The notes under the pieces are model-generated. The model was not told where the DNA came from and ran no database searches. It saw only the letters and a list, made by a program, of their open reading frames with translations. From contig OW285187.1 in the NCBI GenBank assembly GCA_935421135.1, positions 6,696,001 to 6,760,000 on the forward strand: 64,000 nucleotides of DNA, read 5' to 3'. Below, one piece after another: positions 1 through 13,300 of the stretch. Origin of the DNA: Bugulina stolonifera (lineage: Eukaryota > Bryozoa > Gymnolaemata > Cheilostomatida > Bugulidae). A program made the translations under genes and the position numbers. How positions within the stretch are numbered: position 1 is the stretch's first letter; each line of letters opens with the position of its first letter.

Positions 1-943
1 TATAGCCTAAGCGTTTGACCACAGGCTGGGCGCTCGTTAAAGAGCAACGGTTTGCCCATTTTGGCGAGAGAACTACGACAAATGAGTATGCGCATGGTTT
101 ACTGGATAAACTTGGTATATAGAAACTTTGATATAGGTAAGACAACTCCGCCAGACAGGAGAATGCTACAAACTGCAATGCGAACAAAACAATATGGTCT
201 AGTCACTCTGGCCTGGTCGCTGGTGTATATTGCAGAGCTAAAAACGTAAAAAATATTTCTTCATTTAAATCTGACAGCCAAAGTGAAAGTCTATAATAAT
301 AAATGAATTCCGGTCATCAATATTTTATCAAGGAGTCATCATTGATTTTATCAATGATTGCATATTACAAAAATAAAATATACAATACAATAACAAACAT
401 TAATTCAGCTATTGTATTCAGTGTATTTAGAGATAAAATAGTGATAAATCTTATCAGTTTTCACCATAGTGAATATTGACATAACCCGAGATAAAACATC
501 ACTCCACAATCTGTGAAGGATTGAAAGACAATGTAGATTTAGCTCATACAATACAACATATAAAATTGACACAGATCCAATATCTTGGTTGTATAAGTCT
601 ATAATGACAATCTGTACTTGGAATACCACATATGTATGTGGATATATTTTGATAGGAAGCCTAATAATTTTTAATTTAGTTCTGTAAACTTGATTACAAA
701 ATACATTGGAGACATAGTTCCAAGCACATTTTAACTCTTCTATGTGGAGTTGCCATCCCCTGCATGTGGGGGATGCAACTCAAACAGAGCTTTTTTGACT
801 TGAAATGATATGCCTTCCTGCTGACCTCATTGAAAAGAATGTATCCAACAAGAATCAGTTCAACTGTAAATATAATAAAAGTGCCAAGAGAGCCACATCT
901 ATCATTCTAATGGTACAGTATATAACAAACAGCACAGCCATTC
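1..943. other. Intergenic, 3' flank of FDPS
   Basis: No supportable gene. The open frames here are short and match nothing I recognise. The right end should hold the FDPS 3' untranslated region, because FDPS is transcribed leftwards and stops at 944. Confidence 0.5.
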
Positions 944-2804
944 CTATTTATTACGCTTAAATATTTTTTGAGCAAAAGAAATAAACATTTGCTTGGGGAG
1001 ATTAGGTGAGGAGAGAGAATCTATTTTAGTCATAAGCTGCTGATAACTCTCCTCCTCGTAGTCAGCATACACCTTCTTCAGATCCAAGTCGTTAAACAGC
1101 TGCTTCACCTTTTCAACCTTGATGTGGGAAAAAGATATTTTATTAGCTTTTGAAAGCATACATTGTAACATATACTATAACATATACACATAAACTGCAA
1201 AATATCCACAAATCCACAATATCCACGTTTTCCTCAGATTACACAATAATACAGTAGGCTGAAAGAGCAGGAACCAATATTTATCCAGCATTGATTAAAA
1301 TAGGGGTTGGCGTATAATAGTAGTAAATATATGCATGCATGTCAAAGAATAAAAAAATGTAACTGAACAGCAGTTTTAATCAGATGGAAGATCTATTTTG
1401 CCACTCACCGATGCTGCATCTTTCTGAGCATAATGTGTCTCCAGTATCTGTCTTTGCTTGTCGGAGCACATGAGTAGAGCCTTATTGATCAGCCAACCAC
1501 ACTTGTTATCCTCGATATCCGTCCCTATCTTACCAGTGACAGCTGGATCACCAAAGCAGTCCAGATAGTCATCTTGTACTTGAAAGAAGTGACCCATTTC
1601 CAGAAGTATCTCTTTAGACTTGGTGTATGCCGATTCCTGAACCAGACAGTGCAATCAATATAACGTGTCGCACAGAACAAGAACCACCGAACCAATAAAT
1701 ATAATATACTTGATTAAATTAGGATGACTTAGAACATGGATGGCCTACAGTGTGCTGCACAGCATAATATAGCCTATCGATACAACATCTTCAATGAGGT
1801 GCAATAACAGTAAATAGTATGGCAATCACAAAATATGGGCCAATGTAATTGCTATGGATGAGTGTTATGCAGTCTACTTACTTCCTTGACACCAGCCATG
1901 TGTAATGCCAGAGCTACTGGAAGGTAGAAAGAGTAAAAGGCAGTCTTCCACTTGACAATGGCATCATATCTGTTCATACTGAATTTAGAAAAGTCTACAA
2001 CCTCTTCATCTGCCGTTAACAAGTCTAAGCCCTGACCAATGACAGTCTGCAAAGTGGTCTCATGGAACAGCTCTATTAGGTCTACGTAGTAAGACTCTGA
2101 GCGAAAATATTTCTTCAATATTTTATAAATAGCAGCTTCGAGATAAAAAGCGTCATTGATAGCCATCATGCCAATAGCATCCTGTTTATACCAGCATGGC
2201 CTGCCTCGCCTCGTTACAGAATGATCCATTATATCATCAGCTACAAGGAAATACGCTTGCAGCCATTCCACACACCAACCTAGAACTCGGGCTTTGAATA
2301 ATTGCTCTTCTGAAGGGTCGGCTACTAGGCATCTGAACGATGTAACTACTGATACTCCTCGGTTTTTCTTCCCATGTGGTACATTGTATTCACCTGTTAA
2401 ATAACAGTTTCATTACCTAAGCGTCTAGCCCACATGTAAAGAAAAGCAAAAATATCTCACTATGAATAGATAATGCAAATATCATTAATATACTACATAA
2501 TTGGATGATTACAATAATTTGCTCCTAATTATATAACATACAGCTCATTATAGAATAAATAATTATAATTTAAAACACTGCAGAACTTACAAACTTTAAG
2601 GAAATGACTCATTGCATCTCCTATCTCCTTGTCACTTGAGACCTGTCCTTCATTTAAGCATTCTTCCATCAGTATTTTAAACACTTTATCAAATTCGGTA
2701 AGCTCTACTTTCGGATCTGCAACCTGCATCTTAGCTTTCTTTGACACAGATGGAAGATGACCATTGCCATTAATTACAGTGACTATCTCTCCATTTCCAT
2801 TCAT
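944..2804 (-). CDS. FDPS: Farnesyl diphosphate synthase, complete, 4 coding exons
   Basis: Condenses IPP with DMAPP and then GPP to give farnesyl diphosphate, the branch-point precursor of sterols, dolichol, ubiquinone and protein prenyl groups. Exons: complement(2591..2804, 1882..2393, 1409..1636, 944..1117); all junctions are GT-AG and the frame closes to 375 aa (human core form about 353). Both Asp-rich motifs are intact: DDIMD at residues 124-128 and DDYLD at 264-268, followed by [18 protein letters not shown]. The two residues four and five before the first motif are Phe120 and Tyr119; aromatic residues there are typical of a C15 product. No mitochondrial presequence is evident. The ATG at 2804 is preceded by an acceptor-like TTTGTTTCAG near 2835, suggesting a noncoding first exon. 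It faces HMGCR head to head. Identification is near certain; exact exon ends are inferred from splice consensus and phase. Confidence 0.97.
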
Positions 2805-3377
2805 GATTAATTATTCTTCAATATTACTGTATCCTGAAACAAATTGGCAAAGAATAAGAATAATTAAGTATATGATGATAACAATATATATATTTATTAC
2901 AGAGTATTTGCTTTTTGTACAATATCACTGGAGGTGGCTAGTCTATATTACAATATAAGAGTACAAATATTGTATATAAGCCTAATATATTTTTGCAGTG
3001 AAATATTACAGGCTTAATAATTACTAGTTATAGTTAGTAAAGTATAAGCGCAATAGAGCATGAAGATTAAATGTGAGTGTGATAGCTATGCCTTTGTATT
3101 TAGGTTGCTTGCTTAGTTATATTTACAGTTCTAAGGCATAGTAGTAGTAAAGTAAGTAAATAACAACTAACTAACCCAAAACTAAACTTAGAAGAATCAT
3201 CAGTTTAACCAGAATTAAACACAAAAAAGAATACAATGGTAGAATAAGTAAGCAGAGAATAGTAATATGTTTTACACTATATTATAATATAATAATTATA
3301 TAAAACACATACACAGTATATTACATATATTACAAATGTACAATGCATGTATATATACGTGTATATATATGTGTGTT

Positions 3378-3612
3378 GGTGGCCGAGTGGTCTAGTGCTA
3401 GTCACTCTGGTCTTGCAGCAATGACACAAGTTATCTGCAAGGACGTGGATTCGAGTCCCGCCAATGACCTGAAGGTTTTCGTCCCGAAGGTTTTCCCTCT
3501 GTGCCATATCGAACTATAATAATATCTAGCTCTAGGAGCCGTGGTGGCCCCTCGACTAGCTCTGCTATTGGGCAACCACGTTAAAGAATTGTGTTTGGCA
3601 CCACGGATAGTA
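3378..3612 (+). repeat. tRNA-derived SINE-like element
   Basis: The left end resembles a class II tRNA: GGTGGCCGAGTGGTCTAGTG fits an A box and GGATTCGAGTCC at about 3448 fits a B box, with a long variable region between. The body that follows (to about 3612) does not fold as tRNA and carries a GGAGCCGTGGTGGCCCC motif. No clean acceptor stem or CCA-ready end is seen, so this reads as a SINE rather than a working tRNA gene. Right boundary approximate. Confidence 0.6.
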
Positions 3613-5304
3613 TTACATATTATGCATTATAGAATGCAATACTGTGGATAACACGCAGTGGCCACACCACATGAAAATGAGAATACGACAATACAATAAG
3701 TAAGCAAAGAACAGGATACAAAAGAATTTTCACTTCAAAATAATAAATATGTTTTACACTATAATAATATAAATATATAATTATACACGATAATTCTTGT
3801 GGGTAGCACACAGCCACCGCACCACTTACAATAGGTACTGAGCAAATAAAGACAAGGACCGACCAAACACTCGAGATTGGGCGATTACTATACAACTGAT
3901 CAACAGGTCCAACTTGTCCTATTATGTAGTTATATGTACATGCCTAGGATAGACTGCGATCCAGATCCACTGTGAGTATAAGTATTAACAAAATATATCT
4001 TGTATAAAAGTTTTATGTACTACTACATTGGGTGCTTCGAGCTTTCTAGCTTGTCCTAGTCCTTATCTATGAATATGACGGATCATGCAAGATGATAAAT
4101 CACAACCCTACTGAGTTATTACAGAAGATGCAGTGCTTTTTACGCAAAGCAGGCACCGTTGTTCAAAGTTGTTGAGTTATCTGATCCTACAACAATAAAT
4201 GTGTTACAATGTTCTTAGACCATTTGGAAGCTGTGCACCACAAGACAATATCGAATACGAATGTTTATATTAGTATTAATAACAATTACAATAAATAATA
4301 ATAGCAATAATTTATAAAGTAGATAATTTATAATTAATATTATAACATAAATATGAATAGAGTAAGTAGTCATTATTAATTACCGTTATGATGAGCATCA
4401 TTGTTATTATTATAATCAATTATTATATTTAATATTATTATTTATGAAATGATATGATTATCATTATATTTATATTATTACGGTTGATAAATAAATTTAA
4501 AATAAAACTAATTATATTTATTATATTTAATTATTGCTTAAAAATATGTATCTTGTTGATTAATTATAACGATTAAATGATATAAATTAAAATTATAATA
4601 TATCAAATAACACTAAATAAATTTTGTTAATTATAAATGACTCCTAGTCCTTGTAAATAACAGAAGGCCTCAGATGTAGTGTACTAGTAACTGTAAGTAG
4701 AGTGGTAGTACTTAGGAAGTATAAAACAAAAATATAGCAAGTTGTAATAGCATTAACAATTAAACATATAAAGCAATAAAAAGTAAAGTATCTGACTGAG
4801 ATACATTACCCTACCTAGGTCATATAATTCTATGAACTGGCTAAACTGGTTTGATTGGTAATCGGTCAATAAAAATAGTAATTATCCTATCCTATTAGCC
4901 AGCAGGATTCAAAGGGTTATATACCCCTTTGGCAGGATTCAGGACAGAGGCAAGAGGTTTCAGTTTGTAAATGAAAAGCCTTGGCAACTTAGGATTACCG
5001 AAAGCAAGAACGTTATAATTATACATAAACATTTGTCAGGTGACTAATAAACGAGAAAAACTGTAGGTACCAAGGCTTAATTATTAAAATGGAGTATAAA
5101 TCGGCTGATTTCTTGGTCGTAAGATTTTGACGGAACAGAGATGTCACATTATATGTCCTGTACGAATTAAATAAGGGTCTTGTATACAGTCTACACAGTC
5201 GAACGATTCTCTTGATGCGCCGATCTTATGAGTCGATATTGTTTCTATTTTTAGCTAGATGTTGCTGAGTGGTTATTTGACTCAAAATAGTTACCAAATG
5301 CCAG

Positions 5305-5420
5305 ATGGTGATTGGCTGCATACTAGTAGCATTGTTAGTTGCGGGGAGGTAAATAACCCGGCTTGCCCATTATTGGAGCATTGCGCCAGACCGTGCCGAT
5401 TGGTTCAGATCAAAGTGTAC
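5305..5420. promoter_or_regulatory. Candidate CCAAT-box promoter island
   Basis: Three ATTGG words (inverted CCAAT, the NF-Y core) start at 5311, 5372 and 5399, inside a segment less AT-rich than its surroundings. NF-Y is the known SREBP partner at sterol-gene promoters. I found no convincing SRE nearby, so a link to sterol control is only inference. Confidence 0.3.
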
Positions 5421-6232
5421 TAGAATTAGTCATTGCGATATCAAAAACTTTTTTCTATCCGTATTGGGATTCAGATTTTCCTATGAATCATGTTTTGGCA
5501 TTGGACTAACCTTAGTTAATAATATTATATACTATGATAGAGATTTTAGGCTAATATTTATATTACAATTGATTAGAATTGGAGCAGCCTAACTGGTGCA
5601 AATGCCAGTTCTCGTTTAGTTAAGTTTTGCTGTAGTGTGAATTTGACAGTCAGGTTCACTCACAGTGCCAGTTCAGTTAGTTAGAATAGTTTAGTAGTAT
5701 CGGTATAAATAGATTAATATAATTCTTATTACTAATGGATTTGATCCATCAATTTAATAAATGAATTTAAAATTAAATATATTAATTTATTCATATTATT
5801 GATATCATATTCATATTGATATTTAATTATTATTATATTATAAATTATTGTATAATTTAATAATAATCAATTACGATTTATAATTTGATTAATAAATATA
5901 AATATTAATTATTTTATATGTAATTTAAATTTATTATGATTATATTATTATATTAATATTTAATTATATTATAATTATTATATCTATTAATTAATAATTT
6001 ATCTATTATGAATCTATAATAATTAATAACAATAGAATATAATTATAATAATTGTTAGATTAACATTATCTTATGATTATTATCAATATGAATATTATCA
6101 TCCGGTTATAATGATATATTTATTAATATTATTTTTCTTATTATTATTATATTTTATTTTGTTATTATTACTATCTGTGGGTAATACTCCATCTCTATCT
6201 TATGTAGATTGCTAATAGTAAATATATTTACT

Positions 6233-6497
6233 TTCAAACCGCAGTCAGGAACTGGTATTTTCATGGATTTGATTGAAACAAGCCTGACTGCTCAAAAATA
6301 AATTCCTTGCTGAAAAATACATCAATATGAATATATAAAAAAATTGCCAAACTCCTTAACACAATTATATATAATTATGTTAAGGGGTTTGGCAATTTTT
6401 TATATAATGATGTATTTTTCAGCAAGGAATTCATTTTTGAGCAGTCAGAGACTTGTTTCAAATCCATGAAAATACCAGTCCCTGACTGAGTTTTGAA
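6233..6497. repeat. Long near-perfect inverted repeat (foldback MITE)
   Basis: Two arms of about 120 bp pair almost throughout, from TTCAAAC/CAGTCAGG on the left to CCTGACTG/GTTTTGAAC on the right, meeting in an AT core around 6370. No coding capacity. A decayed relative lies at about 39190-39345, showing that it is a dispersed family rather than a one-off palindrome. Confidence 0.85.
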
Positions 6498-7350
6498 CAA
6501 TTTAGAGTAGTGGTGTTATTAACTATTGGGGAAACTTTTTTGCTACATATACCTTATACTTATACTATGCCTACATGAAACTGATTGTGATATTTGAAAT
6601 AACACAATCAATCAAATAACTTATTTCATACATTGTGACACAAAGCTAGGCCTACTAGCCATGTTATTATAGGGGTGGGTCTATATTATGTTAAAAATAT
6701 AATTGAATCTCAAGTTGGCTATATTTTGGTAATTGCACGGTAGACAAAATGATATGATCTAAATTTATCCAGTTTCATTTTGAAAACAGGTCATGCATAA
6801 AGATAATTAATTGCAAGGAAAATTAATTGTCTGAAGTATCACAAGCCTTTTAAATTGTATAAAGTACAGGCCTATTACAGTTCTCATTCCAACAGATCAA
6901 TTCACATAACATCCTTGAAACAGTTTCAATGTAATATTGGTTGTTTTAGTACAGCTGTGTTAGGTGTTGCGTGTTGGTATCTAAACAAAATAACAATATT
7001 AGCAATTGTTTTATTTCAATACTGTATAAGAGTTGTACTAGTAATTGGAGGGGGCGATATTCAGTTCGATAGTCTATGGTCAGTCTTTAGACTTTGAGTC
7101 TTTGTTAGATTTTTTTACTAACAATTGCTTTGTTTTGGTTACTTGATCACGACTGCTGTGCATGCATCTCTAGCTAATGGCTAACTAATCTATTTAGTGT
7201 TTCTGTGTCGTCATTCATTCATCACCTATATAATAGTGCTGTACATACACAGCATTTCATCAGAAATTGATTACAGTTAAATCTATTCACCCTCCGCAAG
7301 GGGCATTCAGAAGTGTAATATTAACTAAACAAACTTGGTGTCTCTGTTAC

Positions 7351-7363
7351 AGATCAGAACACC
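7351..7363 (+). promoter_or_regulatory. Splice acceptor and short leader before the HMGCR start
   Basis: GTCTCTGTTACAG ends just before ATCAGAACACC and the HMGCR ATG. This pyrimidine-rich acceptor implies an upstream noncoding exon and a 5' UTR intron, as in vertebrate HMGCR. The upstream exon itself was not located. Confidence 0.55.
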
Positions 7364-10300
7364 ATGAAGTTCACACATATATTCCAAGCTCATGGCAAGT
7401 TCTGCGCTAGTCATCCGTGGGAGGTTATAGTTGCTACACTTACAGTAACTATGTGCATGATGTCTGTTAGCATGTTCACCGGAGACCCTAGCGTATGTGG
7501 CTGGAACTACAAGTGCGACAATTTAGAGGCAAGTAATACTTATTTTTATTCTGTGCAGTGTTTTCGCTAAATGGTAGATAGCTTTTGCCATCAATAATTT
7601 ACAATGTACATGTATATATTTATCTGTGTTGTGTATTGGTGTAGGGCTGCTATATACAGTACATACATGCACTGATCTTTCAGTAGTATTTAACCAAACA
7701 TACCTACATTGCATGTACTTATTACTTGTTATGTAGACTTGCAGGAGTGCAAGTATCGAATGACAAACTATATATACAGTGTATACGTATATCCATCTAT
7801 AACATTATCACCAATGTATAATATGGGTCTACAAACCACATCAGCTGTTATTAATGACTAGTCCCTAATGCATAAGATCATGCTTTGTGTACGTGCACAC
7901 CTTGCCATTGCCACTGCGCGTGTACTATGTACTGTGTACTGTCTGCTGTCTAGCCTCATGATCAGTTAACCATGTAATATAGACTAGGGTTGTGTTTTAT
8001 CATCACCCATTCTACGATATTATTTTGTACTTTCAGGCTGACATAAAAAGCTCAGATGTGCTAATTTTGACAATTACAAAGTGCTTAGCCGTAGTGTATG
8101 TTTATTTACAATTTAAATCTCTCCGTCGCATCGGATCCAAGTATTTGCTGGGTAAGTTAAATTGCAATTTTTCTATTCAATAGCTCTTTTATTGACTAAT
8201 TTGATTGAAACTTCTTTAGATGCAGATTAGACTATCACGAATATATATCCTAGCTAAACTTTTATCCGCCAGTTATAATATAATTATGGTAATGTCTATT
8301 AATATGTTCTCTCTTCATTTAACTGTAATCTAAACATTTGCAATAAGTCACTGGAGTAGATCACAGGGTCTAGCTGCATATGTTCATGGTCTATACTATC
8401 TGTTGCAGGGCTTGCTGGACTGTTTACTGTATTCTCCAGCTTTGTGTTCAGCACAGCTGTTGTTAACTTGGCAGGAAGTGACCTCACAGGCCTCAAGTAA
8501 GTCTCTATAATTCAATATTATGTCAGCATTTCAAAAAACTCAGAACCAAGGAGAGCAAAGTCTGCTAAATAGTACTAACCCAGTGATTACATAATTAGTC
8601 GGTGACAAGCTTGATTAAGCTATAGCCAAGCCAGATAACTCCAAACAATCTAATAGGTGGACATAACTTCAGCAGCTTTACACAGACTTTAGCTTAGGTT
8701 ATGTTTTAGATCTTTACTCTTTACTTCCCGTACCATGGGGGCTACATTGTACAACGTTGGCCTGTTTGACTGGGGAATACAGATAATAATACTATATGTA
8801 TGTGCAAAATTGATCAATATTAAGACTCTCAAATACATGTACTATATAGATGCACCCCTTACTATCCTATTTATACATGTACGGTGTGTTGACATTACAG
8901 TGAGGCTCTACCATTCTTCCTACTCTTGGTTGATCTCTCCAAAGCATGTGCTCTGGCAAGGTTTGCTCTTAGTGCTAAGAACCAAGATGAGGTTAGGGCT
9001 AACATAGCCAAGGGAATGGCAGTGCTGGGCCCCACAATGACATTAGACGCTGTGGTAGAATCCTTGGCTATTGGTGTTGGAATGATATCTGGTAAATAGT
9101 AACAGCTACTCATTACGTGGTATTGTGATGGTGATACTATTAAACTAAACCTTCATTGACGTGTTTTATCAAATGTGGTAAACGTTGTGTACATTTTTAT
9201 CTGTGAAGTTTACTGAATGACTGCTTCTTTATACAAGGGAGTGGCAATTTAGCGAATTGTGGGATGATTATGTTAGACTAACACTAGTCACACTGCTTAT
9301 ATGTACACTTGAGTATCGTTATACTTGTACTGTAGGTCTGAAACAGCTAGAAACCATGTGTTGTTTCGGCTGTCTATCAGTAGTAGCTAACTACTTTGCC
9401 TTCATGACCTTCTACCCTGCGTGTTTGGCTCTAATCCTTGAGACTTCACAGAGTCTGAGGGAGAGGACCAGCATCTGGCACCTCACTGTGCTTCTGGAGG
9501 AAGAGGAGGATCAGAAACCCAACCCTGTTACCCAAAGAGTCAAGATGATCATGGTAAGTGCTGGCTGGTTATTCGTTCGCTACGACCACCAATAAGATAC
9601 CTACACTTGTGACACACAGCATGTAAACCAATCATATTATTGTTTTCTACTTTATGGACTTATATGCCTCTGTTGTTAGTTTTCTTATAGCTGGGATCTT
9701 TTAGTCTGTTTTGTTGTACTCATCGCATTTCTGTGAATTGACTGATTTGTTATAATGACCTGACCATGAGTTAATTTTATGCTAATCTGCCATAGAATAA
9801 ATTATAATAAATATTGTTGGTATTGGTGGTCTTAGACTGAGGTCCTGTGTGTACATTGTATGTATCATTGGGCTTGTAGTCGGCAGGTCTCGTACTAGTT
9901 CATGCACACAGTCGCTGGGTACTCGGTCATTCCAATGATGATGCATCTGTTAACATTGGATTCAGTGATGTGGACATGAAGATGACACCCGAGATGCCTC
10001 TCTGGCAGTTTTATATAACCAGGTAAGTAGGTGGATGCAGGTGCTGCATTTTATTTTACATGGTTTTTTCTGTTGTACTGTATGTACTATATTTTACTAT
10101 GTAGCTCGCTACTACAAAATGTACATTTCAGCTTCCTTTCTGCTGTCTACTATAATATAATATGGCAAAATTCACAGTTAATATTAATGTCCATGTTTTA
10201 TATCAATGTATAGAAAACTTGTAATAAATTATATACATGATGAGCATATAGTCACCATTTCCTGTATATTACAGACTGGCCCATCTAAACATAGATTACT

Positions 10301-13300
10301 CTATCACTCTTGGTCTAGCCTGTACTCTTGCTCTCAAGTATACATTCTTTGATGGTGACGTAGACGAACACACTGCCACACTGTCGGATAGCAAACAATC
10401 CAACACTGCTGACTCCAGTGTGAAAGAGCCAATCGAGAGTGATAAAACAGTCAGCACTGAGCAGCCTCATCAACGTAAGTCACCGAAATATGTATTACGG
10501 CATCATGTCACCTCCTAAATATGTGCTGACATTTCCTATAGTCTGTCTCTAGGACTTCCGACCACAAGTCACTGTCCCCTATGGTGACAGTTGTGGGTGC
10601 TTGAAGGGCAGTCAGCTGTTATATTTGTATGAATGAAAGTGGTGTGAATGTCACACCATGCAGCTACATGCTGAACTTGCTATTATATATCCGCTGCACT
10701 GTGTTACTTCCAGTCTACCGGAACATCCTGGTACACTCGCTCACAGTGCTGAAGCTATACACTGTTTTTCTACATATTGCCATCCTAGTGGTAATATAAC
10801 TAGTTGGTCAACCGCTATATTTTTCTACCGCTGAAATATGCATACCAACAGTTAAAGAGAAAGTGAATTATCAGCATGCTGTATTTCCCAGCAGCTCGTA
10901 CAGATTCCTCTCTTCTGCTAGTGTAATCCACAATGTATACTCTATACATGTTCATGGGATGTGCTGGTGTTGTAGCTGAACCCACACCACATGTAGCCAG
11001 TTTCCACATTGGGGAAGATTCTGATGATGAGATAGTTGGTAAAGAAGAGAAGGAGGTGCAGACCCTCCCAATAGATACTCTCACACCTCTAGAATCTCAG
11101 TCTAAGCAGAGAGAACCTAGGTCTATGGAGGAATGTTTAGCTATTTTTAAATCTGATGTAAGTGACCTACCTTTCCTTTATTAAGCATTGCTACTCGTAT
11201 ACTACACACTCATACCTTAGCTATCACTACATTGCTACTCGTATACTACACACTCATACCTTAGCTATCACTACATTGCTACTCGTATACTACACACTCA
11301 TACCTTAGCTATCACTACATTGCTACTCGTATACTACACACTCATACCTTAGCTATCACTACATTGCTACTCGTATACTACACACTCATACCTTAGCTAT
11401 CACTACATTGCTACTCGTATACTACACACTCATACCTTAGCTATCACTACATTGCTACTCCTATACTACACACTCATACCTTAGCTATCACTACATTGCT
11501 ACTCCTATACTACACACTCATACCTTAGCTATCACTACATTGCTACTCCTATACTACACACTCATACCTTAGCTATCACTACTGTTCTCTTCTAAGATAT
11601 GACAATCTTTTGTTATCAAGAACTTAATATAATATTTACCTAATAATGAATAATAAGACGAGATGCATTTTTTATATTTTTATTGACTTCTAATATTTCG
11701 ATGCATATCCATACATTCCTCTGATGATAATGTGCGGATATGCATCGAAATATTAGGAGTAAATTAAAATATAAAAAATGCATCTCGTCTTATTATTCAT
11801 CAATAAGATACTCGCTCACACCAACATTTTCCAATGTACCTAATAGTTGTACCATTGAAGTTCAACTTGTCAGTACAATATACCATTTCAGGAAGGACCT
11901 GCGGCTCTCACTGATGTAGAAATACTTACTCTAGTCCGAAGTAAACACATACCAGCTTATAAACTGGAGGCAGCACTGGGTCAGCCTGAGAGAGGTGTGG
12001 CTGTGAGGAGACAACTTGTACAGCCTGACCTAGCTTCTGCTACTGCTCTAGACAACCTACCTCACAAGTGTGTATAATACAAGCATATAGAATATATGTC
12101 ACGTGACCTACTAAATAGTAGCGTAGATCATTGCTGCAATGTAGATGTATAACGATGTGCAAATAGTTTATTATTCAAGGCTAAGTTATCTCCGCATGTA
12201 TGTGATTATGGTCTGGTTTTACAGACACTATGATTACACATTAGTCGATGGAGCGTGTGCTGAGAATGTGATAGGTTATATGCCTGTACCAGTGGGTGTG
12301 GCAGGACCTCTCCTATTGGATGGCCATAAATACACAGTTCCCATGGCAACAACTGAAGGTTGCCTTATAGCCAGTACGAACAGAGGATGCCGTGCTATTT
12401 CTGTAAGTCATACAGTCAATGTTGGAGTGTACATTCAACTTAAGCTGTGTTTTACATGCATTAGTAAATACATGTGTTATACATTTTTTGTTTACTTATA
12501 TACATGTACATGTGTATGTGTGCATCATTTTTCTTGCTGGGATGTCTCTGTTTTACTGAAACTAGTTCATACTGTGGCAATGGTGTAATTTTATGGTGTA
12601 GTACTTGATATTATTGTAAATGTCTGGTAACAACCTCTTTAGCATTGTTACTATTGAGTAATGAATACCGACTCCACTATTGACTATTGCCTACAATGTA
12701 TACATAGATGTCAGGCGGAGTGACTAGTTGTCTACTAAGGGATGGAATGACCAGAGCACCTGTGGTCAGACTACCGTCTACTCTACGGGCAGCAGAGGTG
12801 AAGGCATTTATAGAAGATCATGACGGTTTCTCATTGCTCAAGGCAGAGTTTGACTCCACCAGCAGGTATGGAATAGCTATACATATAATAAACAGCATTG
12901 TTAGTTCTATATTGCACCAGTAATCCATTTTTATATAATTGTTGTGACTGTACAATTTTGGTTATTGAACCAATGAAAAAATTACATGTTATAGAAAACT
13001 CAATATTTTGTTGAAATAAACATGTAAGATGCATACTTCCATAATGGTATTGCACGTATTTACCTACATTGGTATGTGATTGTATTATAATATATACTCA
13101 CTCAAGTTACTTATACACACACAGGTTTGCTAGACTCAGCTCCATCAAATGTACACAGGCAGGTAGGAATCTGTACATAAGATTTGTGTGCAAGTCTGGA
13201 GATGCTATGGGCATGAATATGGTATCTAAGGGCTGTGAGAAGGCTTTGAAGAAAGTAGGTGAGCTGTATGAGGAGGTGGAGATCGTCTCCCTCTCTGGTA

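Larger units (their letters stand above)
2805..7363. other. 4.5 kb divergent intergenic region between FDPS and HMGCR
   Basis: No protein gene seen. Very AT-rich low-complexity stretches occupy about 4250-4640 and 5740-6180. It also holds a tRNA-like SINE (about 3378-3612), a less AT-rich island with three ATTGG boxes (5311-5403) and a long inverted repeat (6233-6497). Because both neighbours start outwards and both look to have 5' UTR introns, promoters for FDPS and HMGCR should lie inside this interval. Confidence 0.7.

Noticed and set aside
3378..3470. Possible tRNA gene (Leu/Ser-like)
   Set aside because: A and B boxes are present but the acceptor stem does not pair and a SINE-like body follows.
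4250..4640. AT-rich block as a replication origin or matrix attachment site
   Set aside because: Only base composition supports it; no defined motif.
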